The notes beneath the pieces are model-generated. The model saw nothing but the letters and a program-made list of their open reading frames with translations, did not search any database and was not told where the DNA came from. Positions 25,619 to 33,827 of a stretch of DNA of 64,000 bases are shown piece by piece. Within the stretch, counting starts at the first letter, position 1; the number at the start of each line of letters is the position of its first letter. Location: the NCBI RefSeq assembly GCF_001458115.1, contig NZ_CZRP01000012.1, positions 868,001 to 932,000 on the forward strand, written 5' to 3'. The DNA comes from Gracilibacillus massiliensis. GTDB taxonomy: Bacteria > Bacillota > Bacilli > Bacillales > Amphibacillaceae. The position numbers and the translations under genes were made by a program.

Positions 25619-25807
25619 TTACCGTTGGTTGAAACCTTTACTAGCTTGATTCATAATATCTTTACGTTGCATTTCGCTTCGTGCAATTGCTATTGCTGAT
25701 AATTCCTTGGCACCATTTAGTTTTTTCTTAACCATATCTTTTGCATTAACTTTTGCTTCTTCATTCTAAGAATAATCGTCAACAAATTGATGTCTTTCAT
25801 AATTCAT
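25619..25807 (-). pseudogene. Small gene with nonsense mutation
   Basis: ATG at 25807 after GGAAAGG opens MNYERHQFVDDYS, then a TAG at codon 14, and the same frame continues NEEAKVNAKDMVKKKLNG ... MNQASKGFNQR to a TAA, 61 codons in all. The frame is otherwise clean, so a single point mutation silenced it. Small charged helical protein of unknown function at the upstream end of the lysis module. Confidence 0.5.
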
Positions 25808-25892
25808 CACAATTCCTTTCCCGTCTTCATTTTGAAAAAAGAAAAGCACACTACACTCTTTACTGAAATCAACCATTATAGAATGTATGAAA

Positions 25893-26060
25893 ATGAACCT
25901 CTCATCACTACAGTGACGAGTTTCTAATGTATCAACGTCAAACGATGCTTAACATTAGTGGGCGGGACACGACACCCTCTATCCCCTCGGCAAAAGCGTT
26001 AGGGACTACTTTTCTTATGATATTTCCCGCTGCATTCACATCAGCGTGGATGCTCGTGTT
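25893..26060 (-). ncRNA. Candidate omega RNA (TnpB guide RNA) region
   Basis: In IS605-type elements the guide RNA overlaps the 3' end of tnpB and extends to the right end of the element, with the guide lying just outside. Here the region covers the last codons of tnpB, the following 20 bases and the right-end hairpin (25901-25920). The guide would then be the flanking bases below about 25893, TTTTCATACATTCTATAATG. This rests on family knowledge and position; no structure was computed. Confidence 0.35.
25901..25920 (-). repeat. Right-end hairpin of the IS605-type element
   Basis: Minus strand CTCGTCACTGTAGTGATGAG: nine-base arms with one mismatch around GT. It matches the left-end hairpin at 27479-27498 in 18 of 20 positions. 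Confidence 0.75.
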
Positions 26061-27374
26061 CTCTTTGGTCCGATATAACCCTCGTTTTACTCTGTGACCA
26101 CTAAACCTAACCTTGGCTGGGATACCTTTTTCATAATGGGGCAGCTCATCCATATCCACTAAACTTGCTTTTGATGTGTAGCTTTCTTCTTGTGGGTGCA
26201 CGTGGATGCCATACGCTTCCGCTTTGTAAGCAATCATACCAATCAGCATCGCATGGGGGAGCGTTTGAAAGTGTTGCTTATCCTGCTTACGAAGGCTCAC
26301 TTTCTGTTTCCATCCCTTATTCACACCGATAACAATCGTGCTGACTTTGCGAGCCAATGCTAACTGAACGATATGAAAACTTGCTTTATGAAAGGCGTCC
26401 TTTAACTTAAAGAAACGTTTTTGGTCGAGTCGCTGCAGTCGTTTACTTTGGAAGGAACCTTCTTGTGGTCCCTTTCCTTGTCGTAAAACACAGTAATAAT
26501 GGGCACGCTGTTTGTTATAATATTGATTGATACTTTTTACTGCTTGGCCCTTTATAATGACAGGTGAAGAACCTGTATTATCGACGATGGCTGCCAAACA
26601 ATCCACACCGAGGTCGATACCCATGATATGTTGTTCATCCAGTTCTACGAGTGGTTTCTCTTCCTCTTTCCTTATCACCAATTCGATCGTATATTCGCCA
26701 TAGGTCGGAACCATTCTTACTTGTTGTAAGGATCCCTTAAGACCTAACTTTCCGATATTCAATCTTTCTTTCGTTTGAGGAAACCGGAGGTATTTATCGT
26801 CCTTCACCTTACATACCTGATTGGAAAACACACAAGCTATTCTTCCATTCTTTGGTGCATATTTAGGGGGTTTTGGTCCTCCGGTATATTTGTGTGGGTG
26901 GACTTGATAATCTTTCAGGCTGGCAAAATAAGCCTTCCAATTTTGAAACACCTGTCTCATGACTTGTTGGTTGACTTGACCAGGTAATGCCAGATAGTCC
27001 GCATTTTCGGACACTTTAAATAAGCTGTCTAAAAAGGCATAAGATGGCCATTTGTGTTGGGCAGATGGATACTCAAATAACACAGCATCTTGGATCTCTT
27101 GGCGTTGCTCCCCGGGCTTTTTTAATTCTTTTTGCCGTTTCTTTTCTACTGTTCTTCTTTTGATGGCATTCATTTGTGGAAGGTGTTGGTCGATGAGGTC
27201 GAAAACTTCTCGTTGTTGTGGTTGAAGTTTTTTTTCTTCACCAAAGGCAGTGAAAATTTGACGGATGTGAAAGTTGGTGGCATTGTACAGATTTTTCGCT
27301 AAAAACGTGAGTTGATCACAATAAGGATAGAGCCGATGCCCTTTTTTAATGCGGATTTGGTGCGTACGGTACAC
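25938..27374 (-). CDS. tnpB: RNA-guided endonuclease TnpB
   Basis: RuvC-type nuclease guided by the element's omega RNA, ancestor type of Cas12. 478 residues from the GTG at 27374, six bases after GAGGTG; the longer frame from 27461 reaches into the left end of the element. RuvC-I is GIDLG (Asp254) and RuvC-III is HADVNAAGN (Asp445). The usual RuvC-II Glu in the IVIEDL-type strand is absent: the sequence is TIVIGVNKGWKQK with Gly350. An EESYTSKAS motif (Glu396/397) is present instead, and the CxxC zinc ribbon between it and RuvC-III is missing. This fits the known subgroup of TnpB with a shifted catalytic site. No tnpA nearby. Confidence 0.93.
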   Translation of the reverse strand: MYRTHQIRIKKGHRLYPYCDQLTFLAKNLYNATNFHIRQIFTAFGEEKKLQPQQREVFDLIDQHLPQMNAIKRRTVEKKRQKELKKPGEQRQEIQDAVLFEYPSAQHKWPSYAFLDSLFKVSENADYLALPGQVNQQVMRQVFQNWKAYFASLKDYQVHPHKYTGGPKPPKYAPKNGRIACVFSNQVCKVKDDKYLRFPQTKERLNIGKLGLKGSLQQVRMVPTYGEYTIELVIRKEEEKPLVELDEQHIMGIDLGVDCLAAIVDNTGSSPVIIKGQAVKSINQYYNKQRAHYYCVLRQGKGPQEGSFQSKRLQRLDQKRFFKLKDAFHKASFHIVQLALARKVSTIVIGVNKGWKQKVSLRKQDKQHFQTLPHAMLIGMIAYKAEAYGIHVHPQEESYTSKASLVDMDELPHYEKGIPAKVRFSGHRVKRGLYRTKENTSIHADVNAAGNIIRKVVPNAFAEGIEGVVSRPLMLSIV

Positions 27375-27478
27375 ATTCTTCACCTCTTCTTTTAAAGTAG
27401 CACCCAACAAACACACACATACGTTCCTTTTTATTATATACCAGAACAAACGATCTGTCAAAACCGTTCACCATTTAT

Positions 27479-27498
27479 CTCATCACTAAAGTAACGAG
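27479..27498 (-). repeat. Left-end hairpin of the IS605-type element
   Basis: Minus strand CTCGTTACTTTAGTGATGAG, nine-base arms with one G-T type mismatch around TT. Counterpart of 25901-25920. Confidence 0.75.
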
Positions 27499-27588
27499 TT
27501 TTCTGGTGAACATTTATAAAGCGTATGTCAAGCATTCCCCACAAACCCACCACCATCAAATAAAAAAAACATGATATACATAAAAACG

Positions 27589-27685
27589 AAACTGCGAAGT
27601 ACCAGATTGCAAAATCTCTTCCCGGGAATTCATGTGCTGTTAACGGGAATTGTGGTCTTACCAAAGTATCAATACTTCGCAGTTT
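27589..27685. repeat. 97-bp palindromic mini-repeat with 13-bp inverted ends
   Basis: Perfect terminal inverted repeats AAACTGCGAAGTA (27589-27601) and TACTTCGCAGTTT (27673-27685). The interior has CCCGGGAATTC and AACGGGAATTG, which resemble each other and not the long composite repeats. The ends, and the flank GTGTCTA after the right end, recur at the borders of the subfamily A composite repeats. It looks like a non-autonomous mobile relic. Confidence 0.7.
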
Positions 27686-27812
27686 GTGTCTAATAGGAAT
27701 CTTTCATGGGTGAAAGTTGATGTTATTGTTAATTCTAAATTGCAAAATGCTTTGATGTATGATAAATTATATAAGTATGTATTGAGTTAGTGTAGTAGGA
27801 GGGAACGAAATT

Positions 27813-28001
27813 ATGGGACGTAAATGTGTTGTAACTGGTCGTAAAACGACTTCAGGAAATAACCGTTCACATGCTATGAATGCAAATAAGCGTAATTGGA
27901 AAGCAAACGTACAAAAAGTTAGAATTATGGTTGACGGTAAACCAAAACGTGTGTATGTTTCTGCTCGTGCGCTTAAATCTGGCAAAGTAGAACGTGTTTA
28001 A
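27813..28001 (+). CDS. rpmB: 50S ribosomal protein L28
   Basis: Structural protein of the large subunit. 62 residues, [20 protein letters not shown] at the start and [16 protein letters not shown] at the end, the standard Bacillus form with a single Cys near the N-terminus. The ATG follows GTAGGAGGGAACGAAATT. It is on the plus strand, opposite to spoVM and yloU, as in B. subtilis. The accessory island has been placed in its upstream region, so its promoter must lie in the last 120 bp after the mini-repeat. Confidence 0.98.
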   Translation: MGRKCVVTGRKTTSGNNRSHAMNANKRNWKANVQKVRIMVDGKPKRVYVSARALKSGKVERV

Positions 28002-28024
28002 TTCGAATAATAATAACTAAGTTG

Positions 28025-28057
28025 GAAAAAGGCCCCTTCAAGTGAGGAGCCTTTTTC
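28025..28057. terminator. Bidirectional terminator between rpmB and spoVM
   Basis: Stem GAAAAAGGC(C)CCTTCA with TGAGG(A)GCCTTTTTC, T runs on both strands, between two convergent genes. It begins right at the spoVM stop. Confidence 0.85.
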
Positions 28058-28135
28058 TTATTTCTTTCCAGATCCCAATAATGCACGAATAAAACCACCC
28101 AGAAACCGCGGGAGCTTAATTGTATAAAATTTCAT
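28058..28135 (-). CDS. spoVM: Stage V sporulation protein M
   Basis: Tiny amphipathic-helix peptide that recognises the convex forespore membrane and anchors SpoIVA, the base of the spore coat. 25 residues beginning MKFYTIKLPRFLGGFIRALL, differing from the B. subtilis 26-mer in a few positions and in the last residues (GSGKK instead of GSFRKD). The ATG at 28135 lies six bases after GGAGG; a second ATG immediately before it (28138) is possible. It is between rpmB and thiN, the conserved place. Its presence shows a sporulation programme in this lineage. Confidence 0.95.
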   Translation of the reverse strand: MKFYTIKLPRFLGGFIRALLGSGKK

Positions 28136-28248
28136 CATACCCCTCCTCTTCATCTCCTGAAGAAAACATTCGTTTAAACAAGGATTCTTATATAGCTTAT
28201 GTGCGACTACCTATATAATTGCATAGCTTTAAAGAATTTCGTGATTGT

Positions 28249-28902
28249 TTATGATAAGTTTTCCTCCTCCGTACTCTTTATCATTATTAATATGCCAAGA
28301 TTAAATAAAAAAGTACCATGTTGTTTAATTAGATGATTTGAGATACAACGAGTGCTGCCCCAAGAAATCGTTTCATTAGATAATGGGTAATAAAAACCTT
28401 TTAATGTTAAGCCTTGCACTTTAGGGCTGAAAGGTAAGAATGAAATTTGTTGATTTTTATTTGTAGTTACTTGATACGTACCCGGTTTGTACATTGATAT
28501 CTCATTTTGACAATCAATGATTACTGCTTTCGTATTTCTATCTATTAGTCGATATAGTAATTGGATGTTAGCTAATTCATGATCTAATCTTCCGGCAGTA
28601 ACACCGAATAATAAAATGGAGTCTGGTTTATAAGTTAGAGCGGTTTCTATTGCTAATTCCAGGTCAGTCTCGTTTTTTTCAACGGGATATTCTTTATAAA
28701 TGGAAGTGCTTTTTTTGATTTTATTTTTGATATTATCATCGATAGAGTCAAAGTCACCTATTGCTATATCAATCGTTATATTTTGATCTAATAAATAAGA
28801 TGCTCCTAAATCAGCTCCAATCCAAAGATCTACTTTATCCGTATAGATAGCAAGATCAGCAAGAGCTGCTTGTGGACCACCCGCAACAATTCCAATATTC
28901 AT
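28249..28902 (-). CDS. thiN: Thiamine diphosphokinase
   Basis: Transfers pyrophosphate from ATP to thiamine to make the cofactor thiamine diphosphate. The 217-residue protein begins MNIGIVAGGP and has GADLGASYLLDQ, IAIGDFDSID, EKNETDLELAIE and the GVTAGRLDHELANIQLL stretch, the characteristic catalytic and ATP-binding blocks. The C-terminal thiamine-binding beta part ends SHTF-type GTFLFNLGILIMIK. Located between spoVM and rpe as expected, but separated from rpe by a composite repeat. Confidence 0.94.
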   Translation of the reverse strand: MNIGIVAGGPQAALADLAIYTDKVDLWIGADLGASYLLDQNITIDIAIGDFDSIDDNIKNKIKKSTSIYKEYPVEKNETDLELAIETALTYKPDSILLFGVTAGRLDHELANIQLLYRLIDRNTKAVIIDCQNEISMYKPGTYQVTTNKNQQISFLPFSPKVQGLTLKGFYYPLSNETISWGSTRCISNHLIKQHGTFLFNLGILIMIKSTEEENLS

Positions 28903-28954
28903 TTAAACCAACCTTTCCTACGGTCGTTGCCTACATCTCATTTGGATTTAGATT

Positions 28955-29494
28955 CACATTAGGAAGAAACTGCGCAATAACCGATGTGTATATATAGCTA
29001 AAGTGGTAATTTTGAAATGTATTGTCCGATAAACATCCGCTCCGGCTGCCCACTTTCCTTTCCGTTGGGTTTTCCCTTCAGCTAACTTTTTTAAGCAAAG
29101 AACGCTAAAAAAAGTGGATCTTCAGGTAAAACATTCCCACAGGAGTGAAAGTGGACGGCCTTCGCTATAAATGATTCTACAACAATTGTAACAGTTATCA
29201 ATTTGAGCTTTTTAGAATTGTTAATGTTTTTCGGTAAAGTGATGAGATAGAAGTCATTATTATAACTCTTACTTCCATTGTATAACTTCATCTAGCGTAG
29301 GCGTCCGTTTCGACTCCTGGGGGATTAGCATGATCTGAAGATCCACTTTGAAAAGTGACTTTCTTTTCAAAGTTAGCTGAAGAGCATGCCCCCCGGAAAG
29401 CGAAACGGGCAAGCCGCAGCGGTTTCCAAGTACAAACATCATGTCAAAATTACCACATCATTTGTTGCACAGTATCCTTATACTGCGCAATAAT
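28955..29494. repeat. Composite hairpin repeat, subfamily B, copy 2 (inverted)
   Basis: This fills the 652-bp gap between thiN and rpe. First module arms GGCTGCCCACTTTC (29044-29057) and GAAAGTGGACGGCC (29147-29160), two mismatches. Second module arms GTCCGTTTCG (29303-29312) and CGAAACGGGC (29401-29410), one G-T type mismatch. The linker part AACAGTTATCAATTTGAGC matches the reverse complement of the linker in the copy at 19162, and the left end AGGAAGAAACTGCGCAATAA matches that copy's right end inverted. Arms differ between the two copies while pairing is kept. Confidence 0.85.
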
Positions 29495-29555
29495 ATATTT
29501 TGATTTTTCTTATAAAAGATTATCTCCCATAGTCATGAAAACTCAATTCACAGTA

Positions 29556-30209
29556 TTATTTGCTTTGTCGAATTTTTTCAATCGCTTGTTTACGGTCCTC
29601 TTCGTTAAATATTGCACTTCCTGCGACTAGTACATCTACGCCCGCTTCAATACATTGTTTTGCCGTCTCTGTATTAACACCACCGTCTACTTCAATCTCA
29701 AATGACAAACCTAATTCTTTTCGCCATTTTGCCGCTTGTTTGACCTTGTCTAAGACTTCTGGGATAAATGACTGTCCACCAAAGCCTGGATTAACCGTCA
29801 TAAACAATACAAGGTCCACATCTTTTAGAATAGGTTTTATCATTTCAACTGGAGTCGCTGGATTGATAACAACACCAGGTTTTACACCGGCTTCTTTAAT
29901 CATATGAATGGTTCGATGTAAATGCGGACATGCTTCTACATGGACCGTGATAATGTCTGCACCTGCATCGACAAAATTTTGAACATATTGGTCAGGATTT
30001 TCTATCATTAGGTGAACGTCTAATATAGCATCCGTAATAGGTCTAATTGAAGACAAAACTAAAGGTCCAATCGTGATGTTAGGTACATAATGACCATCCA
30101 TCACGTCGACATGAATGTAATCTGCTCCCCCAGCTAAAACATCTTCAATTTCTTCTTTTAATATAGAAAAGTCTGCTGATAGAATAGATGGTGCAATTTT
30201 CGTACTCAT
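29556..30209 (-). CDS. rpe: Ribulose-phosphate 3-epimerase
   Basis: Interconverts ribulose 5-phosphate and xylulose 5-phosphate in the pentose phosphate pathway. The 217-residue TIM-barrel protein has APSILSADF at the start, HVDVMDGHYVPN with metal ligands, DVHLMI, VNPGFGGQ and EVDGGVN with the second catalytic Asp. One base after rsgA and on the same strand, as in many Firmicutes. Confidence 0.97.
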   Translation of the reverse strand: MSTKIAPSILSADFSILKEEIEDVLAGGADYIHVDVMDGHYVPNITIGPLVLSSIRPITDAILDVHLMIENPDQYVQNFVDAGADIITVHVEACPHLHRTIHMIKEAGVKPGVVINPATPVEMIKPILKDVDLVLFMTVNPGFGGQSFIPEVLDKVKQAAKWRKELGLSFEIEVDGGVNTETAKQCIEAGVDVLVAGSAIFNEEDRKQAIEKIRQSK

Positions 30210-30210
30210 G

Positions 30211-31092
30211 TTAATACCTCGGCTTTCTATTTTTAATTTCTTCTACAAATTGTACATAGTTCTGGTATCGATCTGCTAAAATATCTCCGTTATCTAAGGC
30301 TTGTTTTACTGCACATTTTGGTTCTTTTATATGCATACAACCTCTGAATTTACATTCATCCTGTAGTGCTTGAAATTCAGGGAAACAATTAGGTAACTCC
30401 TCTAATTGTATTTCTTTAAAATCTAGTGCACTGAATCCGGGAGTGTCTGCCACCAAACCATTTTCAAAAGGAATCAATTCAACATGCCTTGTTGTATGCT
30501 TACCTCTACCAAGACTTTCTGAGATATCATCCGTTTCTAATTGTAATCCTGGCACAATCTGGTTCAATATCGATGTTTTACCCACCCCTGATTGACCAGC
30601 AAATACAGATACCTTGTTATTCAAATGGATAGATAATTGCTCTATCATCTCGTTATCTTTAGTAGATAAAAATTCTATTGTGTAACCGATTCTTTGATAA
30701 TAGGCTAATTTTTCTTTCACTTTAATAGCTTCTTGTTCTGCTAATAGATCCATCTTAGTGAAAAACAATAAAGGCTGAATACCCTTTGATTCTACTAACA
30801 CAAGAAATTTATCCAACAAATTTAAACTTAGATCAGGTTGTTTTACAGAAGTAACAATAATAGCTTGATCCACATTGGCAATTGGTGGTCTCGTCAATTG
30901 ATTTTTTCGTTTATCAATCGCCAATATATATCCTTCTTTTTTATCTTTATATTCAAATTCGACATGATCGCCCACAAGAGGAGTAATTTTCCTTTGACGG
31001 AAAACTCCTCTTCCACGACATTGTATAAGCCCACTCTCATAATCTACATAATAAAATCCACTCAGAGCTTTTACAATTTTACCTTTTGGCAT
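30211..31092 (-). CDS. rsgA: Small ribosomal subunit biogenesis GTPase RsgA (CpgA)
   Basis: Circularly permuted GTPase that checks the decoding centre during 30S maturation; in B. subtilis also a substrate of PrkC. The 293-residue protein has an N-terminal OB fold (GKIVKALSGFYYVD), FTKMDLL (G4) ahead of GQSGVGKTS (G1) and DTPGFSAL (G3), then a zinc domain with CKFRGCMHIKEPKCAV. It immediately follows prkC, an arrangement that suits their functional link. Confidence 0.96.
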   Translation of the reverse strand: MPKGKIVKALSGFYYVDYESGLIQCRGRGVFRQRKITPLVGDHVEFEYKDKKEGYILAIDKRKNQLTRPPIANVDQAIIVTSVKQPDLSLNLLDKFLVLVESKGIQPLLFFTKMDLLAEQEAIKVKEKLAYYQRIGYTIEFLSTKDNEMIEQLSIHLNNKVSVFAGQSGVGKTSILNQIVPGLQLETDDISESLGRGKHTTRHVELIPFENGLVADTPGFSALDFKEIQLEELPNCFPEFQALQDECKFRGCMHIKEPKCAVKQALDNGDILADRYQNYVQFVEEIKNRKPRY

Positions 31093-33084
31093 TTACTCAC
31101 CCTCTACTTCTTCGTATGATAATGTCTTCTCTATAATCAGTTCATCATCTCTAATCACTTTGTAAGTTGCTTGATCATCCGGTGCGATTGTTAGTTGGAT
31201 CGTAAATGGTGTATCTTCTGTTATCATTTCGACTTCTTGATATAATTCAGATATTCGATTATTCATATCTTCCACATATATACTAACTTCCTGGGGTTCA
31301 GCCTCACCATCATCTGGCGGGTCACCCGTATATTCGACATTAAATGATTCTGAATGTGTAATTTGTGTCTTTGGCTCTGGGCCGGTTGAGATTGTTAATG
31401 TGACAAGATCACCTTTTTCTAGCTGTTGATTTGCCGATGGCGCTTGTTCAATGATATACCCTTCTTCCACTTCTTCATGAGTTTCCTCTTTTATATCAAC
31501 GGATAGATCCTGATCAGCTAAATAATCAGTCGCTTCATCAACATGAAGTCCGACTAATCTGTTTAATGTTATTTTTTCTGGTCCCTTACTGATTTCAAAA
31601 ATTACATTTGTATCTTTAGGCACCACTTCATCCCCAGGAGAAGGTTGAATTTGTTCTATAATTTCTCCAACGGGTTGATCTGAGAATTCTTCATAGTATT
31701 TGACATCATTAAAGCCCTGATCATTAAGGATTTTTTCAATTCTTTCATATTCACTACCAACATAATCCTCAAACTCAACTTTTTCTGGACCTAAACTCAC
31801 ATAAACAGTAATATCTCTTCCTTCCTTCACAGTTTCATTGGCACGTGGTATTGTTTCGATCACATTATTTTCTTCTATTTCTTCATCAAAGTCTTCTTCC
31901 TTGGTAACAATCAACTCTAAATTCGTTAATTCTTGTTGTGCTTCTTCATAACTATAACCTGTTAAATCAGGGATAACGACGTCTTTCGGTTGAAATAAAC
32001 TAGGCAAAACAAATAAAGCAATCAATATAGCACCGAACAGAATTACAAACAAACTTGTTACCCAAATAAAAGTTTTTTTGCGTTTCTTTTTTTTCTTTTC
32101 TTTCGGTTCTTCCTGATTATTAGAATTATAAGTTGGCTTAATAATAGTGGTTGCTCCGTCTTCTAAATCATTAGACTCAGCTGAGTCCTTTTGCATAATT
32201 GGAATTGCTTTTGTTATCGTTTCATCTGATTCAGGTGTCTTGAATTTTGCAGCATGCAATTGGCTTGGTTCTAATGCATGTGTTAAATCATCTTCCATTT
32301 CATAAACGGATTGGTAACGATGAAAGGGATCTTTCGTTGTTGACTTCAAGACAATATTCTCAACCGATTGAGGAATTCTTGGATTAAATTCTTTAACAGA
32401 AGGCGTTTCCGATTGTAGATGTTTTAATGCAATCGAAACGGCCGATTGTCCTGAAAACGGCAAATTCCCCGTTAACATTTCAAATAGAACAATTCCTATT
32501 GAGTAAATATCTGATTTACGATTTGCTTTTCCGCCACGTGCTTGTTCTGGTGATAGATAATGTACAGACCCTAAAACAGAGTTTGTTTGAGTCAAAGCTG
32601 TGGCACTTAATGCCACTGCAATTCCAAAGTCTGTTACCTTAATTTGTCCATAGGAATCAATTAAGATATTCTGTGGTTTAATATCACGGTGTATAAGTCC
32701 ATTATCGTGGGCATGGGCTATAGCAGAAGTAACCTGGGTCATGATATCCAGTACTTCTTCGACTTCAATTGGTGCATGTAACTGTATGTATTGTTTTAAT
32801 GTCATACCATCGACATATTCCATTACCATATAATAAATTTGTTCCTCGTCACCAACATCATATATATTCACAATATTTGGATGCGATAAGCTGGTAGCAG
32901 CCTGTGCTTCTCGATGAAATCGTGTAATAAATTCATCATCATTAGCATATTCTAAACGTAATACTTTAATAGCAACTTGTCTTTCTAGGATTTGATCATT
33001 ACCTAGATATACATTTGCCATTCCTCCGCCACCGATTAACTTAATTATTTCATATCGTTCATTTAGTATTTTTCCTTCTAGCAT
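31093..33084 (-). CDS. prkC: Serine/threonine protein kinase PrkC with PASTA repeats
   Basis: Membrane kinase that senses muropeptides and controls germination and cell wall metabolism. The 663-residue protein has an N-terminal kinase domain (GGGGMANVYLG, Lys40, HRDIKPQN, DFG), a long polar linker, a basic juxtamembrane stretch KEKKKKKRKK, one membrane segment (about 340-362) and three PASTA repeats outside (IPDLTGYSYEEAQQEL, FEDYVGSEYERIEKIL, LNRLVGLHVDEATDYL), followed by a C-terminal beta domain. Overlaps prpC by seven bases. Confidence 0.97.
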   Translation of the reverse strand: MLEGKILNERYEIIKLIGGGGMANVYLGNDQILERQVAIKVLRLEYANDDEFITRFHREAQAATSLSHPNIVNIYDVGDEEQIYYMVMEYVDGMTLKQYIQLHAPIEVEEVLDIMTQVTSAIAHAHDNGLIHRDIKPQNILIDSYGQIKVTDFGIAVALSATALTQTNSVLGSVHYLSPEQARGGKANRKSDIYSIGIVLFEMLTGNLPFSGQSAVSIALKHLQSETPSVKEFNPRIPQSVENIVLKSTTKDPFHRYQSVYEMEDDLTHALEPSQLHAAKFKTPESDETITKAIPIMQKDSAESNDLEDGATTIIKPTYNSNNQEEPKEKKKKKRKKTFIWVTSLFVILFGAILIALFVLPSLFQPKDVVIPDLTGYSYEEAQQELTNLELIVTKEEDFDEEIEENNVIETIPRANETVKEGRDITVYVSLGPEKVEFEDYVGSEYERIEKILNDQGFNDVKYYEEFSDQPVGEIIEQIQPSPGDEVVPKDTNVIFEISKGPEKITLNRLVGLHVDEATDYLADQDLSVDIKEETHEEVEEGYIIEQAPSANQQLEKGDLVTLTISTGPEPKTQITHSESFNVEYTGDPPDDGEAEPQEVSIYVEDMNNRISELYQEVEMITEDTPFTIQLTIAPDDQATYKVIRDDELIIEKTLSYEEVEGE

Positions 33085-33827
33085 GAGGGATCACCAACTT
33101 TATCACGAAGATCAATAACCGCTAGTGTAATATTATCTTCGCCTCCACGATTATTAGCCAAGTCAATTAAGGTTTGACTGATTTTCTTATTGTTGGTCTC
33201 CACAATAATCTTGTGTAATTCTTGACCAGTCAATTTATTCGTTAATCCATCAGAACAGATCAACAAACGGTTAAACTGATCCCAGTTCGTAACATACATA
33301 TCTGGCTCCAAATTTAGTTCTGTTCCAAGTGCTTTTAAAATGACATTTCGTCGAGGGTGAACTTCTGCATCCTCTTGGGATAATTGTCCGGTACGCACCA
33401 ATTCCCCTACTAAAGAATGATCATCTGTTACTTGTTTCCATTCGGTCTCATTCAATAAATAGGCACGACTATCTCCAATATGTCCAATGATTAGATCATC
33501 TTCGGTGCAGATAGCTGCCACAATCGTTGTCCCCATCCCCTTACATTCAGGGTCAGACTGTGATTTTTGATAGACAATATTGTTTACCTCGATGATGGTA
33601 TCTTTTAACCATTTTTCGAGAGGCGCTGTTGCTAAAGTTTCTTCAAAGGCAAGCCAATATTTTTCAAGTTCTTCGATAGCAAGTTGACTAGCAACATCTC
33701 CTGCCCGGTGTCCACCCATACCATCAGCAACAATTGCTAAAATTGCTTTCTCTTTTTCAATAATAGCTACCGCGTCTTCATTTAACTCACGTATTTTTCC
33801 TTTATCAGATTGGTAGATATACTTCAT
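33078..33827 (-). CDS. prpC: PP2C-type protein phosphatase PrpC
   Basis: Dephosphorylates PrkC and its targets. The 249-residue PPM protein has RELNEDAV, VADGMGGHRAGDVAS, GMGTTIVAA, GHIGDSRAYL, DHSLVGE and ICSDGLTNKL with the metal-binding Asp residues and a final GGEDNITLAVI. Directly upstream of and overlapping prkC, the usual partner pair. In B. subtilis rlmN lies just before it; here rsmB does. Confidence 0.97.
   Translation of the reverse strand: MKYIYQSDKGKIRELNEDAVAIIEKEKAILAIVADGMGGHRAGDVASQLAIEELEKYWLAFEETLATAPLEKWLKDTIIEVNNIVYQKSQSDPECKGMGTTIVAAICTEDDLIIGHIGDSRAYLLNETEWKQVTDDHSLVGELVRTGQLSQEDAEVHPRRNVILKALGTELNLEPDMYVTNWDQFNRLLICSDGLTNKLTGQELHKIIVETNNKKISQTLIDLANNRGGEDNITLAVIDLRDKVGDPSC

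Larger units (their letters stand above)
22033..25807 (-). mobile_element. Decayed prophage remnant (lysis module)
   Basis: A 3.8-kb block between yloU and rpmB with no counterpart in the ancestral order. On the minus strand it has, in order, a nonsense-mutated small gene, a membrane protein, a BhlA-type holin, an SPP1-type holin, a broken amidase, a membrane protein, a small gene and a broken lipoprotein, then a possible integrase tail. Three or four of these carry frameshifts, stops or deletions. No structural phage genes remain. Exact ends and att sites are not visible. Confidence 0.75.
25893..27510 (-). mobile_element. IS200/IS605-type element with tnpB only (IS1341-like)
   Basis: A tnpB gene flanked by two near-identical hairpins: CTCGTTACT..AGTGATGAG at the left end and CTCGTCACT..AGTGATGAG at the right end (minus strand reading). 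Such subterminal hairpins are recognised by TnpA in this superfamily. No tnpA is present, so movement would need a transposase from elsewhere. It lies directly beside the prophage remnant. The exact cleavage points are not resolved. Confidence 0.75.
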
